A stretch of DNA of 52,784 nucleotides from an uncultured Flavobacteriales bacterium (GCA_913048435.1 CAJWWC010000008.1:1-52784), one strand, 5' to 3'. Numbered from the stretch's first letter, positions 33,832-42,446 are shown. Notes: a model not told the origin generated them from the letters alone. Numbers and translations: made by a program.

Positions 33832-34320
33832 TCAAATTCGAAATACTTGAAAAAGTGCTAATTGTTGAGAATAGGTTTTGGGAGGTGGTAAATCAAAATT
33901 ATTCCAAGATATATGTGAGCAATAACTTAGAAGTTTTTTAATGCCTATATCTCTAACAAATGCTTGCACAAATGATGGAATAGATACAGGTTTATGGACA
34001 GGAGTATCAAATACAAATGATACTAGACGAACATCTATAAAACAACAGCAACAGAAGGAAATAAAATTACATTCGCAAGTTGAAATAGGCGCTACTTCCT
34101 CTGCAGACTCAGAAGCGCAACAAACGAATATTTCTTGTTCAAACTGCTCTGTCTCGCAACAAGCCGATGCTTCTTGACAAATAGATGTATCTAACTTTTT
34201 TTGTTCTGACGTTAAATCTGATTTATGAGAATGGTTTAAGATTACTGGAACACCAATAGATCCAACCAACATAAAAAGGCATAAAAGGTGACTGATAAAT
34301 TGTTTTGCAAAAATATTCAC
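33832..34320 (-). CDS. Small Cys-rich envelope protein (HYC_CC_PP-like)
   Basis: 162 aa from a GTG start. A membrane or signal segment (~8-30, SHLLCLFMLVGSIGVPVIL) is followed by the His pair NHSH, a series of cysteine pairs (ACC, VCC, CEC) and a CCCC run (FCCCCFIDV), then a C-terminal part with the double-proline motif DLPPPKTYSQQ. About 13 cysteines occur in 162 residues. The His, CC and PP order resembles the small Bacteroidota family named after those letters, usually encoded next to TonB receptors for metals. A periplasmic metal-binding or metal-sensing role (copper is most plausible) is inferred. TAATTTTA lies four bases before the GTG. The receptor gene follows after 60 bases. Confidence 0.7.
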   Translation of the reverse strand: MNIFAKQFISHLLCLFMLVGSIGVPVILNHSHKSDLTSEQKKLDTSICQEASACCETEQFEQEIFVCCASESAEEVAPISTCECNFISFCCCCFIDVRLVSFVFDTPVHKPVSIPSFVQAFVRDIGIKKLLSYCSHISWNNFDLPPPKTYSQQLALFQVFRI

Positions 34321-34324
34321 TATG

Positions 34325-34332
34325 TAAAATTA
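34325..34332 (-). promoter_or_regulatory. -7-like element four bases before the Cys-rich gene
   Basis: On the minus strand TAATTTTA (one mismatch to TAnnTTTG) is followed by CATA and the GTG at 34320. It sits in the 18-base gap after rocD, so the metal operon may start here. Confidence 0.4.
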
Positions 34333-34338
34333 CAAAAT

Positions 34339-35565
34339 TTATTTTTCAAAAAATTTTATGGTATTTTCTATGATGCTGATGCATTCATGAAGCTGTTCTT
34401 TTGTTATAACCAATGGAGGAGCAAAACGAATTATATTTCCATGTGTTGGCTTAGCCAAAAGTCCATTATCTCTCAATGATATACACATATCCCAAGCCGT
34501 TGAACTATCTTCTGTATCATTGATAACTATGGCATTTAAAAGCCCTTTTCCTCTAATTTTTGAAACAATATTCAGATGACCTAAACGTTGCTGTAATTCA
34601 TCTCTGAAGATTTTGCCTAAATGCTCTGCTTTTTCAGCTAATTTTTCATCAGTTACAACTTCAAGAGCTGCTTGAGCTACTTTACATGCCAATGGATTTC
34701 CACCAAATGTGGAACCGTGTTCGCCAGGCTTAATGCACAACATAACATCATCGTCAGCTAAAACAGCAGAAACAGGTAATACACCTCCCGACAAGGCTTT
34801 TCCAAGAATTAAGATATCAGGTCTTGCATCTTCAAAATCACAAGCTAACATTTTACCAGTCCTTGCAATACCTGTTTGAACTTCGTCAGCTATAAACAAA
34901 ACATTATACTTTTTACATAAAGCACGAACACCTGCTAGATAGCCTTCGTCAGGTACAACAACACCTGCTTCACCTTGAATAGGCTCTACCATAAAAGCAC
35001 AAACGTTAGGGTCTTTTAGCTCGGTTTCTAAAGCATCAAGATTATTGTATGGGATTAAATCATAACCCGGCATATATGGCCCAAATCCTTTGTAAGATGT
35101 AGGGTCATCAGAACTAGAAATAGCGGCTAATGTTCTCCCCCAAAAATTACCTTTTGCAAAAATAATACGTGCTTTATTTTCAGCAATTCCTTTTTTCACA
35201 TAACCCCACTTACGAGCCAATTTATTAGCTGTTTCTCCACCTTCAACTCCGGTATTCATAGGAAGAACCTTATCATAGCCGAACAAATCGGTAATGAATT
35301 TTTCATATTGACCAAGAATATCATTATGAAAGGCTCTAGAAGTAAGTGTCAAGGTAGAGGCTTGATTCGTAAGTGCTTTTATAATTTTAGGGTGGCAATG
35401 ACCTTGATTGACAGCTGAATAGGCAGACAGAAAATCAAAATATTGCTTTCCTTCAACGTCCCAAACATTAACACCTTCTCCTTTTGATAAAACAACAGGT
35501 AGTGGGTGGTAGTTGTGAGCACCATATTTTTCTTCTATTTCAATGAGTTCTTTTGATGAGTACAT
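34339..35565 (-). CDS. rocD: Ornithine--oxo-acid transaminase
   Basis: 408 aa, a class III PLP aminotransferase of normal length. The motifs are [21 protein letters not shown] at the N-terminus, which is specific to ornithine aminotransferase, [37 protein letters not shown] with the PLP-ring Asp, and [16 protein letters not shown] with the Schiff-base Lys256. It converts ornithine and 2-oxoglutarate to glutamate semialdehyde and glutamate, linking arginine and proline metabolism. It is divergent from rlmD. A TAACTTTG box (35585-35592, minus) lies 19 bases before its ATG. Confidence 0.96.
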   Translation of the reverse strand: MYSSKELIEIEEKYGAHNYHPLPVVLSKGEGVNVWDVEGKQYFDFLSAYSAVNQGHCHPKIIKALTNQASTLTLTSRAFHNDILGQYEKFITDLFGYDKVLPMNTGVEGGETANKLARKWGYVKKGIAENKARIIFAKGNFWGRTLAAISSSDDPTSYKGFGPYMPGYDLIPYNNLDALETELKDPNVCAFMVEPIQGEAGVVVPDEGYLAGVRALCKKYNVLFIADEVQTGIARTGKMLACDFEDARPDILILGKALSGGVLPVSAVLADDDVMLCIKPGEHGSTFGGNPLACKVAQAALEVVTDEKLAEKAEHLGKIFRDELQQRLGHLNIVSKIRGKGLLNAIVINDTEDSSTAWDMCISLRDNGLLAKPTHGNIIRFAPPLVITKEQLHECISIIENTIKFFEK

Positions 35566-35584
35566 ATCTTATAATTATGAAAGG

Positions 35585-35592
35585 CAAAGTTA
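35585..35592 (-). promoter_or_regulatory. Candidate -7 element for rocD
   Basis: On the minus strand TAACTTTG matches TAnnTTTG exactly, 19 bases before the rocD ATG at 35565. Confidence 0.45.
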
Positions 35593-35636
35593 GAAAAATC
35601 AATGATTTATAAATCAAAATGCACTCCTTAAAATTC

Positions 35637-35644
35637 TATATTTG
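35637..35644 (+). promoter_or_regulatory. -7 element that fixes the rlmD start
   Basis: TATATTTG matches TAnnTTTG exactly and is followed by CGCA and ATG at 35649. An upstream in-frame ATG at 35619 would put the promoter inside the coding region, so it is rejected. Confidence 0.6.
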
Positions 35645-35648
35645 CGCA

Positions 35649-37058
35649 ATGGGAAGAAAGCGTAAAAAGATACTGTTAGAAAATGTTCATGTTTCTGATG
35701 CAGGAGCCAAAGGAAAAGCGATAACTCGTCTAGAAAATGGATTGGTTCTTTTTGTTGAAGGAGCAGTTCCTGGTGACGTATGTGATGTATTAGTTCACAA
35801 AAAAAGGCGCTCTTTTTTGGAAGGTAAACCCGTTAAATTTCATTCTTATTCTGAAAGAAGACTTGAGGCTAAATGTGAGCATTTTGGTCTATGCGGTGGA
35901 TGCAAATGGCAATTTATGGGCTATGAGCATCAACTCGAATTCAAACAAAAAGAGGTGGTGGATTCCCTAAGTCGAATTGGTGGAATAGACTTACCTGAAG
36001 TAAATCCTATTATAGGCTGTGAAAACGAGTTCCGATACCGAAATAAAATGGACTTTGCTTTTACCAATAGACGTTGGATAACAGAACAAGAGAGTGCAGA
36101 AGGCAAAGAAATAACAAACCGAAATGGTGCTGGTTTTAGAGTATCTGGATTTTGGGATAAAGTCATTAACCTAAATGAATGTCATCTTCAAGAAGAACCT
36201 TCCAACGCCATACGCAAAGCAGCTCGAGACTATGCTATTGAAAATGAACTAGACTTTTTTGATATCGCTGACAAAGAGGGTTTTTTAAGAGCTCTTACTA
36301 TTAGAATAAGTAGCACGGGTGAAATTATGGTTCTTTTCCAATTCTTTTACGAAGATGAATTGAAAAGGTTAGGTTTACTCAGCTACATTAAAGAACAATT
36401 CCCTGAAATCAGCTCTTTATTATATACTATTAACGAAAAAGGCAATGAAACGATATTTGATTTAGATATTATCACTTTTAGCGGTGCTGACTGTATCTAC
36501 GAAGAAATGGAAAATTTAAAATTCAAAATTGGACCCAAGTCATTTTATCAAACCAATTCAAAACAAGCCTATGAACTGTATAAAATAACTAGAGAACTTG
36601 CGCAAATTGAGAAAAATGATATTGTCTATGATTTATACACCGGAACAGGTACTATTGCTCAATTTGTTGGTAAAAATGCTCTTATGGTAATTGGTGTTGA
36701 TTCCGTACCTGAAGCTATTGAAGCAGCAAAAGAAAATGCTAAAAATAATGGTATAGATAATTGTAAATTCTATGTGGGCGATATGAAAGAAATATTCACC
36801 GAAGATTTTATTTGTAAGAACGGTAAGCCAAATGTGATAATTACTGATCCTCCTAGAGATGGTATGCATAAAAAAGTAGTAGGTCAGCTATTAGATGTAA
36901 ACCCTAAACGTATTGTTTATGTAAGTTGCAATCCAGCTACACAAGCTAGAGATTTAGCATTAATGAACGAACACTACAAAGTGACTAAAGTTCAGCCAGT
37001 TGATATGTTCCCTCAAACTTTCCACGTTGAAAATGTAGTGCTGCTTGAAAAAAGATAA
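35649..37058 (+). CDS. rlmD: 23S rRNA (uracil-5-)-methyltransferase, RlmD/TrmA family
   Basis: 469 aa from the ATG at 35649. An N-terminal TRAM-like OB domain (~1-60, ENVHVSDAGAKGKAITR) is followed by iron-sulfur cysteines in CEHFGLCGGC (Cys76, Cys82, Cys85). The SAM-binding domain contains YDLYTGTGTIAQF, VGVDSVPEAIEAAKENA, DPPRDGMH and the catalytic cysteine in YVSCNPATQARDL. The family makes 5-methyluridine in 23S rRNA (position 1939 in E. coli) or in tRNA; the Fe-S motif favours RlmD-type enzymes, but Bacteroidota members are not always rRNA-specific. The TPMT-like gene starts two bases after its stop. Confidence 0.9.
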   Translation: MGRKRKKILLENVHVSDAGAKGKAITRLENGLVLFVEGAVPGDVCDVLVHKKRRSFLEGKPVKFHSYSERRLEAKCEHFGLCGGCKWQFMGYEHQLEFKQKEVVDSLSRIGGIDLPEVNPIIGCENEFRYRNKMDFAFTNRRWITEQESAEGKEITNRNGAGFRVSGFWDKVINLNECHLQEEPSNAIRKAARDYAIENELDFFDIADKEGFLRALTIRISSTGEIMVLFQFFYEDELKRLGLLSYIKEQFPEISSLLYTINEKGNETIFDLDIITFSGADCIYEEMENLKFKIGPKSFYQTNSKQAYELYKITRELAQIEKNDIVYDLYTGTGTIAQFVGKNALMVIGVDSVPEAIEAAKENAKNNGIDNCKFYVGDMKEIFTEDFICKNGKPNVIITDPPRDGMHKKVVGQLLDVNPKRIVYVSCNPATQARDLALMNEHYKVTKVQPVDMFPQTFHVENVVLLEKR

Positions 37059-37059
37059 T

Positions 37060-37650
37060 ATGCTAGATAAAGAATTTTGGAATAACCGCTATAAAACAGC
37101 ACAAACTGGTTGGGATATTGGCTATCCTTCTACCCCTATAAAGACATTCATTGATACTTTAAAAGATAAAAACATAAAAATCCTCATACCTGGCTGTGGA
37201 AGAGCTTATGAGGCTGAATACTTACATCAAAAAGGGTTTAGAAAGGTAACTATCGTTGACTTATCCGATTTAGCTTTACATGAGTTTTCAAAGCGAGTAC
37301 CTAGCTTTCCAAAAAGTCGATTAAAAGAAGGTGACTTCTTTGAACATCAAGGACAATATGACCTCATTTTGGAACAAACCTTTTTCTGCGCTATAAATAC
37401 TAATTTAAGAAAGGATTATGTGAAGCATACTTCAGATTTACTAAAAAAAAATGGAAAAATTATTGGCTTGTTGTTTGCTGAAGAATTTAAAAGCGACCAC
37501 CCACCATTTGGCGGAACTAAAAAAGAATATCAAAAACTCTTTTCTTCACATTATGATATAGAATACATGCAAATCGCTGACAATTCCATAGAAGCTAGAA
37601 AAGGAAGAGAGTTATTTATTTCTTTAAAAAAACAAGATTGCTTAACTTAG
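37060..37650 (+). CDS. TPMT-like class I SAM-dependent methyltransferase
   Basis: 196 aa from the ATG at 37060, just after the rlmD stop; a TTG at 37045 is in frame but less likely. The sequence begins MLDKEFWNNRYKTAQTGWDIGYPSTPI, the TPMT-family opening in which the Trp/Gly-Trp-Asp segment contacts SAM. The SAM motif is KILIPGCGRAYEAEYL, followed by VTIVDLSDLAL and a LILEQTFFCAI motif IV. Members methylate thiols, halides or selenium compounds; the true substrate is unknown. It is co-transcribed with rlmD. Confidence 0.85.
   Translation: MLDKEFWNNRYKTAQTGWDIGYPSTPIKTFIDTLKDKNIKILIPGCGRAYEAEYLHQKGFRKVTIVDLSDLALHEFSKRVPSFPKSRLKEGDFFEHQGQYDLILEQTFFCAINTNLRKDYVKHTSDLLKKNGKIIGLLFAEEFKSDHPPFGGTKKEYQKLFSSHYDIEYMQIADNSIEARKGRELFISLKKQDCLT
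37643..37650 (+). promoter_or_regulatory. -7-like element four bases before the phosphoribosyltransferase gene
   Basis: TAACTTAG fits TAnnTT(T/A)G, overlaps the stop of the preceding methyltransferase gene and is followed by CCCT and ATG at 37655. Confidence 0.45.
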
Positions 37651-37654
37651 CCCT

Positions 37655-38161
37655 ATGAAAATGAATTCATTAACAACTTTAGTACTAAACGCTCAACAGA
37701 TTGAACAAAAGATATCTCGCATGGCATGGGAAGTATTTGAAAAAAATCATCAAGAGTCCCATATTATTATTGCAGGTATAAGTCCTAAAGGTAGTATTTT
37801 GGCTCAGCGTTTGAGCAAACATTTAAGCTATATTTCATCCATTGTGGTTGAAGTCATAGAGATCAAACTTGATAAAGTCAATCCCCTATCATCACCTTTA
37901 CAAGTCAGCTCTCATAGCGAATTGAATGATAAAGTGGTTGTATTGGTCGATGATGTAATTAAGTCTGGTAAAACATTAATGTATGGTGCTCAATACTTTT
38001 TGAATCAACCTATTAAAAAATTAATGACTGCCATACTTATAGATAGAAATTATAAAATCTTCCCTATAAAAGCCGATGTAGTTGGCTTATCACTAGCCAC
38101 AACATTACAAGAACACGTTACTGTAGATTTAGGCAAAAAAGAAGCGGTATATTTAAACTAA
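37655..38161 (+). CDS. PyrR-like phosphoribosyltransferase
   Basis: 168 aa. The PRPP-binding loop is clear as VVVLVDDVIKSGKTLMYG (~107-124), and a second nucleotide-binding loop is IAGISPKGSILAQRL. Overall length and layout are like PyrR/hypoxanthine-type PRTases, but specific PyrR features are not certain. It could salvage a nucleobase or act as a regulator. A start at the second Met (MNSL) is also possible. The end overlaps by 4 bases with the convergent acetyltransferase gene. Confidence 0.8.
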   Translation: MKMNSLTTLVLNAQQIEQKISRMAWEVFEKNHQESHIIIAGISPKGSILAQRLSKHLSYISSIVVEVIEIKLDKVNPLSSPLQVSSHSELNDKVVVLVDDVIKSGKTLMYGAQYFLNQPIKKLMTAILIDRNYKIFPIKADVVGLSLATTLQEHVTVDLGKKEAVYLN

Positions 38162-38607
38162 ATCATCTTTATCATCTCAGTGTGAGGAATATCATCTTCT
38201 AGGTACTCTTTTCCAGTAGATTCAAAGCCAAATTTTTGATAAAATGGCAATAAATGCGATTGAGCAGAAATACGATTTTTAGATGTTCCATAAAGTATAA
38301 TAGATTGCTTTATACCTTCTTTCATTAGTGCTACTCCCAAGCCTATTCCTCTGTAACTTTGAGCAGTAACTATACGTCCAAAAGACATTTCCTCAAAACT
38401 TATCCCTGGTTTTACTAAACGTAAATAAGCTACCAAAATACCCTTGATATAGCCCAATAAATGGTGTGAATCATTATCCTTTTCATCGGCATCTTGATAG
38501 GGGCAATCTTGTTCGACTACGAACACTTGCTGACGTAAAATCATCAATTCGTGTAATTCAGATTTTGTCAAATCTTGAAAAGACTTAAATCTCCACTCAA
38601 TATCCAT
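38158..38607 (-). CDS. GNAT family N-acetyltransferase (ElaA-like)
   Basis: 149 aa. The motifs are WRFKSFQDLTKSELHELMILRQQVFVVEQDCPYQDADEKD at the N-terminus, which is typical of ElaA, then LVAYLRLVKPG and the acetyl-CoA loop GRIVTAQSYRGIGLGVALM (R-G-x-G-x-G/A-like), with FYQKFGFESTGKEYLEDDIPH at the end. The family transfers acetyl groups from acetyl-CoA to amines; the substrate of ElaA proteins is not known. The start is supported by TAAATTTA four bases upstream (minus, 38612-38619). Confidence 0.9.
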   Translation of the reverse strand: MDIEWRFKSFQDLTKSELHELMILRQQVFVVEQDCPYQDADEKDNDSHHLLGYIKGILVAYLRLVKPGISFEEMSFGRIVTAQSYRGIGLGVALMKEGIKQSIILYGTSKNRISAQSHLLPFYQKFGFESTGKEYLEDDIPHTEMIKMI

Positions 38608-38611
38608 AGTG

Positions 38612-38619
38612 TAAATTTA
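38612..38619 (-). promoter_or_regulatory. -7-like element four bases before the ElaA-like gene
   Basis: On the minus strand TAAATTTA (one mismatch to TAnnTTTG) is followed by CACT and the ATG at 38607. Confidence 0.4.
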
Positions 38620-38626
38620 GAAAAAA

Positions 38627-40798
38627 TTAAAGCTTCACTTTAAACCCAATTAAAAAACGCCTGCTTTGTAAAGGACCATAAGCATATGAGGTATCAAAAT
38701 CATCACCAAATGGATTTTGCCAATCTATCAGAGGTGAAACTTGTGTATAATTAAATATATTTTTTACGCCCATAAAAGCAGTTAAGCTTTCGCTAAATAA
38801 TTTTTTGATTTGCAAATGGTGTTGAGAAAACCAAGGAGATTCCTCTGCTCTTTCAAACGGATGAGGGAAAGTAGGTAATGACATAGGCCCAGTAACTTTA
38901 GTTGTCCAATCAATAGAAGTATTTATTTTATCCCAATTGTAAGACAAAGAGAAAACTCCTGTAAAAGAAGGTGCAAACAATTCGTCCTTTCTAAAATTAT
39001 TATAATCTACAGAATAGACATCTAAATAAGTTCCTCCTGAATTGATACTTAAAGGGAATTCAAAGTTCTGCTGAATATTAAAAGCTAATCCTCTAGAAAT
39101 CGAAAAACCATCCAAATTGGCATATATAATTTGATTGGGATTTGCCTCATAGTCAGGTGCTATCTTATTCGTAAAATAGGTGTAAAAAGCATCTACATCA
39201 ATGCTTCCTGTACTTCTTCCTAAAGAAAAAATATGGTTAACGTTTAGATTTATATTGTAAGACTCTTCAGGTTTTAAATCTTCCACTAACAACACTTCCC
39301 TACTACCTGTTAGAGAAGCGTGATCTTCAGTAAAAAGATTGACTATTCTAAATCCAGTTCCGGCATTCAAACGAAAGGTCGTATATGTCTTGGGTTTAAA
39401 TTTAAGATTCAATCTAGGGGAAAAAATAAATCCGTGCTCTTCATGGTAATCTGTTCTAATCCCTAAAAGTGAAGTCCATTTTTTATTTAAAATTATTTCA
39501 TCTTGAACAAATAATGCTGGTATAAATTTACGTTCATTGATATTAGCCAAGGTACTATCAACAAAGGTTTGAAAACGGTAGCTTAGTCCAGAAATGAAAT
39601 CATGATTGTAACCAATACTTTTATTCCATATTAGGTTAGCAAAATAGATATTTTGAAAAGCCTCATACTTTGTATTTCCATAATAACTGTCTTGGTGATG
39701 GTAATTAAAAGATGCATCAATTCGAACATCCTCATCCATTGGTAACTCATAAGAAGCTGCTAACTCTATTCTATCAGTATAAATAGATTCACCATAAATA
39801 CTGTCATTTCCTCTAAGGTTATCACTCCATTCTTTTACACCTCCACTTCTATCTTCATGATAATATTTAGCTGAAAGTAATAAGTTTTTTCGAGTCTTTC
39901 TTTTAAAATTCCATTGTTTAAATAAAGATAATCGTTCTGACAATGGAATATCTGTAAAGTTATCTTTATTGTAGTCTAAAAAATTATCCATTTTAAAGTA
40001 GTTACCACTAAGTAATAGATTTACTTTTTTCATTTTAGGAGCATAAGCAAAATCAATATTTTTTTCTAAATGAGAAGTGATGAAACTTTCTAGTTCTAAG
40101 TTAGAAACGTCCATTGGGTCTTTAGTTAAAATATTAATTACACCAGCAACTGCTTCAGTTCCATAGAGTGTTGACGAAGGGCCTTTTATAATTTCTATTT
40201 GCTTAATTAAAGAGGTAGCAATACCATTAAGTCCATATACCGTAGATAGAGAACTCATTATAGGCATTCCATTAATTAAGACTAAAGTATAAGGTCCTTC
40301 CATACCATTAATGTGTATATCATTTGTACCACATACACCACAATTAATTTGTTTTTGAACACCATTTATATGTTCAATAACCTCCATAACATTGTTGGTA
40401 GCTATCTTTTTAAGGAACTTTTGAGTGATAATATCCATCTTTACAGGAGTAGAATTCAGAAATGTTTCTTTCATAGTACCTGTAACCACAACTTGTTCAA
40501 TATCATATAATAAAGGCTCTAAAATAATATCTAATGTATTTTTTCCAGTTTGAATTGAAATATTTTTCTTTAACTTCTTAAAACCAATAGCAGAAAAAAT
40601 AAATTCATAGCTTCCTTCTTTTATGTCGTTAATTTTAAAAAAACCATCTGCATTGGAAGCTGTTCCAATAGATTGACCTTTTACAGAAATTGAAGCAAAA
40701 GGAATGGGTAAATCAGATTTAATAGTACCAGATAAACTTTGGGAATAAAGTTGGAATTGCAGTATTAAAAAGCAAATGATATAAATTATTTTTTTCAT
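38627..40798 (-). CDS. TonB-dependent receptor with CxxC motif in the plug (putative metal uptake)
   Basis: 723 aa. A signal peptide ends at QLYSQ, a CarboxypepD_reg-like domain spans ~20-95 (SGTIKSDLPIPFASISVKGQ), a plug ~105-235, and a barrel runs to the C-terminus (...RFLIGFKVKL). The plug holds NGVQKQINCGVCGTNDIHING with Cys153 and Cys156 plus a nearby His, a metal-binding-like site in the region that gates the pore, then GMEGPYTLVLINGMPIMSSL. The divergent neighbours are a DtxR/MntR-type metal regulator and a ZIP transporter, so uptake of a divalent metal (Zn, Fe or Mn) or a metal chelate is the best inference. The shared 141-base region has a candidate operator. Confidence 0.9.
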   Translation of the reverse strand: MKKIIYIICFLILQFQLYSQSLSGTIKSDLPIPFASISVKGQSIGTASNADGFFKINDIKEGSYEFIFSAIGFKKLKKNISIQTGKNTLDIILEPLLYDIEQVVVTGTMKETFLNSTPVKMDIITQKFLKKIATNNVMEVIEHINGVQKQINCGVCGTNDIHINGMEGPYTLVLINGMPIMSSLSTVYGLNGIATSLIKQIEIIKGPSSTLYGTEAVAGVINILTKDPMDVSNLELESFITSHLEKNIDFAYAPKMKKVNLLLSGNYFKMDNFLDYNKDNFTDIPLSERLSLFKQWNFKRKTRKNLLLSAKYYHEDRSGGVKEWSDNLRGNDSIYGESIYTDRIELAASYELPMDEDVRIDASFNYHHQDSYYGNTKYEAFQNIYFANLIWNKSIGYNHDFISGLSYRFQTFVDSTLANINERKFIPALFVQDEIILNKKWTSLLGIRTDYHEEHGFIFSPRLNLKFKPKTYTTFRLNAGTGFRIVNLFTEDHASLTGSREVLLVEDLKPEESYNINLNVNHIFSLGRSTGSIDVDAFYTYFTNKIAPDYEANPNQIIYANLDGFSISRGLAFNIQQNFEFPLSINSGGTYLDVYSVDYNNFRKDELFAPSFTGVFSLSYNWDKINTSIDWTTKVTGPMSLPTFPHPFERAEESPWFSQHHLQIKKLFSESLTAFMGVKNIFNYTQVSPLIDWQNPFGDDFDTSYAYGPLQSRRFLIGFKVKL

Positions 40799-40886
40799 TT
40801 AATTAGATTTAATTGACTTAAGAATTATTAAAAATACATTGTTACTGAGAAATTGATGAAAATATAAGTAAACTTTGAATTTAAAA

Positions 40887-40902
40887 TTTAGGTAAATCTA
40901 AA
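40887..40902. promoter_or_regulatory. Candidate operator for the DtxR/MntR-type regulator
   Basis: TTTAGGTAAATCTAAA is an imperfect palindrome: its outer TTTAG/CTAAA half-sites match exactly and resemble DtxR/IdeR boxes (TTAGG...CCTAA). It lies in the divergent region between the TonB receptor and the regulator gene. Binding is inferred. Confidence 0.4.
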
Positions 40903-40927
40903 AATTAAATTAGATATATAAAATTAT

Positions 40928-40935
40928 TATATTTG
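40928..40935 (+). promoter_or_regulatory. -7 element four bases before the metal regulator gene
   Basis: TATATTTG matches TAnnTTTG exactly and is followed by AATT and the ATG at 40940. The candidate operator lies 25 bases upstream, where it would cover the -33 region. Confidence 0.6.
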
Positions 40936-40939
40936 AATT

Positions 40940-41596
40940 ATGATTACATTAGCTGAGGAAAATTACTTGAAAGCAATACTCAAGCTTTCCAAAAATTCAG
41001 AAAATTCAATATCTACAAACGCTATTGCTGATGAACTTGAGACCAAAGCATCATCTGTTACAGATATGATTAAAAAGTTAACTGATAAACAATTGGTTGA
41101 TTATGTTCCCTATCGTGGAGTAAATCTTAGTAAATCTGGTCTTAATAAAGCCATAGAAATTGTTAGAAAACATCGTCTTTGGGAAGTGTTTTTAGTCACT
41201 AAACTTCAGTTTAAATGGGATGAAGTTCACTATATTGCTGAGCAATTAGAGCACATAAAATCACAAAAATTAGTAGATGCATTAGATACTTACTTAGGCT
41301 ATCCACAACACGACCCACACGGAGAACCTATCCCCAACAAAGATGGACAATTTCCGAAATCATTCTCAAAGCGTCTTAGTGAATTAGAAAAAGGAAGTAG
41401 TGGACAAGTTGTAGGTGTTTCTCAAGACAATCAATCCTTTTTACAATACCTCAATTCATTAAAAATTACACTAGGAACATCTATTAGAGTTATTCAAAAA
41501 ATAGACTTTGACAATTCATTAGAAATAACTATTAACAATGAATCTGCACACATTAGTAATGATGTGGCAAGAAACTTATTAATCAAACAAAAATGA
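40940..41596 (+). CDS. DtxR/MntR family metal-dependent transcriptional regulator
   Basis: 218 aa. Residues ~1-60 are a winged helix-turn-helix (EENYLKAILKLSKN...SISTNAIADELETKASSVTDMIKKL). Residues ~61-135 are the dimerisation and metal-binding domain, with ligands in KHRLWEVFLVTKLQFKWDEVHYIAEQLEH and the HDPHGEPIP motif. Residues ~150-218 are a FeoA/SH3-like C-terminal domain. The protein would sense Mn, Fe or Zn and repress uptake genes when the metal is plentiful. Its stop overlaps the ZIP transporter start by 4 bases (ATGA), so it probably controls its own operon and the divergent TonB receptor. Confidence 0.94.
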   Translation: MITLAEENYLKAILKLSKNSENSISTNAIADELETKASSVTDMIKKLTDKQLVDYVPYRGVNLSKSGLNKAIEIVRKHRLWEVFLVTKLQFKWDEVHYIAEQLEHIKSQKLVDALDTYLGYPQHDPHGEPIPNKDGQFPKSFSKRLSELEKGSSGQVVGVSQDNQSFLQYLNSLKITLGTSIRVIQKIDFDNSLEITINNESAHISNDVARNLLIKQK

Positions 41597-42432
41597 CAGA
41601 TCTTTATACTTGGTTTATTGAACAACACCCTGTTTTACAAGCATTATTAGCTGGATTATTTACATGGGGCTTGACTGCATCTGGAGCTGCATTGGTAGTG
41701 TTCTTTAATAAAACTAATCGTAAAATTTTAGATACTTCTTTAGGATTTACTGGTGGTGTTATGATAGCAGCTAGTTTTTGGTCTCTGTTATCACCGGCAA
41801 TTAGATATGTAGAAATGCAAAATGAAATTGGAACTTCTTATTTACCATCTTGGTTTCCTCCAGCAATTGGATTTTTCTTAGGCGCTTTATTTCTATTTGG
41901 TTTAGATAAAATTATACCTCACTTACATTTATTCAAAAAAATTGAAGAAGCCGAAGGCTATCCTACGAAATGGAAAAAAACAATTTTACTAGTATTAGCT
42001 ATTGCCCTTCACAATATTCCTGAAGGTTTAGCTTTAGGAGTAGCTTTTGGAGCTATATCAAATGGTATTCCAGGATTTGAAATAGGTGCCGCTATTGCCT
42101 TGGCTATTGGTATTGGCATACAGAATTTTCCAGAAGGTTTTGCTGTTTCTATGCCACTTAGAAGACAAGGCGTTAGTAAATGGAAAAGTTGGAAATGGGG
42201 GCAATTATCAGCTATTGTAGAACCTATTTTTGCTATGATTGGTGCTGCTACTGTAATATACGCATTACCAATACTTCCTTATGCCCTTGCCTTTGCTGCA
42301 GGAGCTATGATATTCATTGTAGTAGAAGAAGTGATTCCTGAAAGTCAAAGTGGTGGACATACCGATTTAGCTACTATGGGGCTTATTTCAGGATTTATTG
42401 TAATGATGATACTTGATGTAGCACTAGGATAA
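41593..42432 (+). CDS. ZIP family metal transporter (GufA-like)
   Basis: 279 aa with about eight membrane helices. The two signature helices are intact: ALHNIPEGLALGVAFG (~150-165) and IGIQNFPEGFAVSMPLRRQG (~183-202), whose His, Asn, Pro-Glu and Glu residues form the binuclear metal site. A third conserved acidic helix is FIVVEEVIPESQ. A variable His-containing loop (DKIIPHLHLF) sits between helices 3 and 4. ZIP proteins import Zn, Fe or Mn across the inner membrane. It is translationally coupled to the metal regulator; together with the divergent TonB receptor it gives a two-membrane uptake route. Confidence 0.95.
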   Translation: MTDLYTWFIEQHPVLQALLAGLFTWGLTASGAALVVFFNKTNRKILDTSLGFTGGVMIAASFWSLLSPAIRYVEMQNEIGTSYLPSWFPPAIGFFLGALFLFGLDKIIPHLHLFKKIEEAEGYPTKWKKTILLVLAIALHNIPEGLALGVAFGAISNGIPGFEIGAAIALAIGIGIQNFPEGFAVSMPLRRQGVSKWKSWKWGQLSAIVEPIFAMIGAATVIYALPILPYALAFAAGAMIFIVVEEVIPESQSGGHTDLATMGLISGFIVMMILDVALG

Positions 42433-42438
42433 AATACT

Positions 42439-42446
42439 TAAATTAG
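42439..42446 (+). promoter_or_regulatory. -7-like element before smpB
   Basis: TAAATTAG fits TAnnTT(T/A)G and lies seven bases before the ATG at 42454, in the 21-base gap after the ZIP gene. Confidence 0.4.

Noticed and set aside
35619-35648. Longer rlmD start at an upstream ATG
   Set aside because: An exact TATATTTG promoter box lies inside this stretch, four bases before the ATG at 35649.
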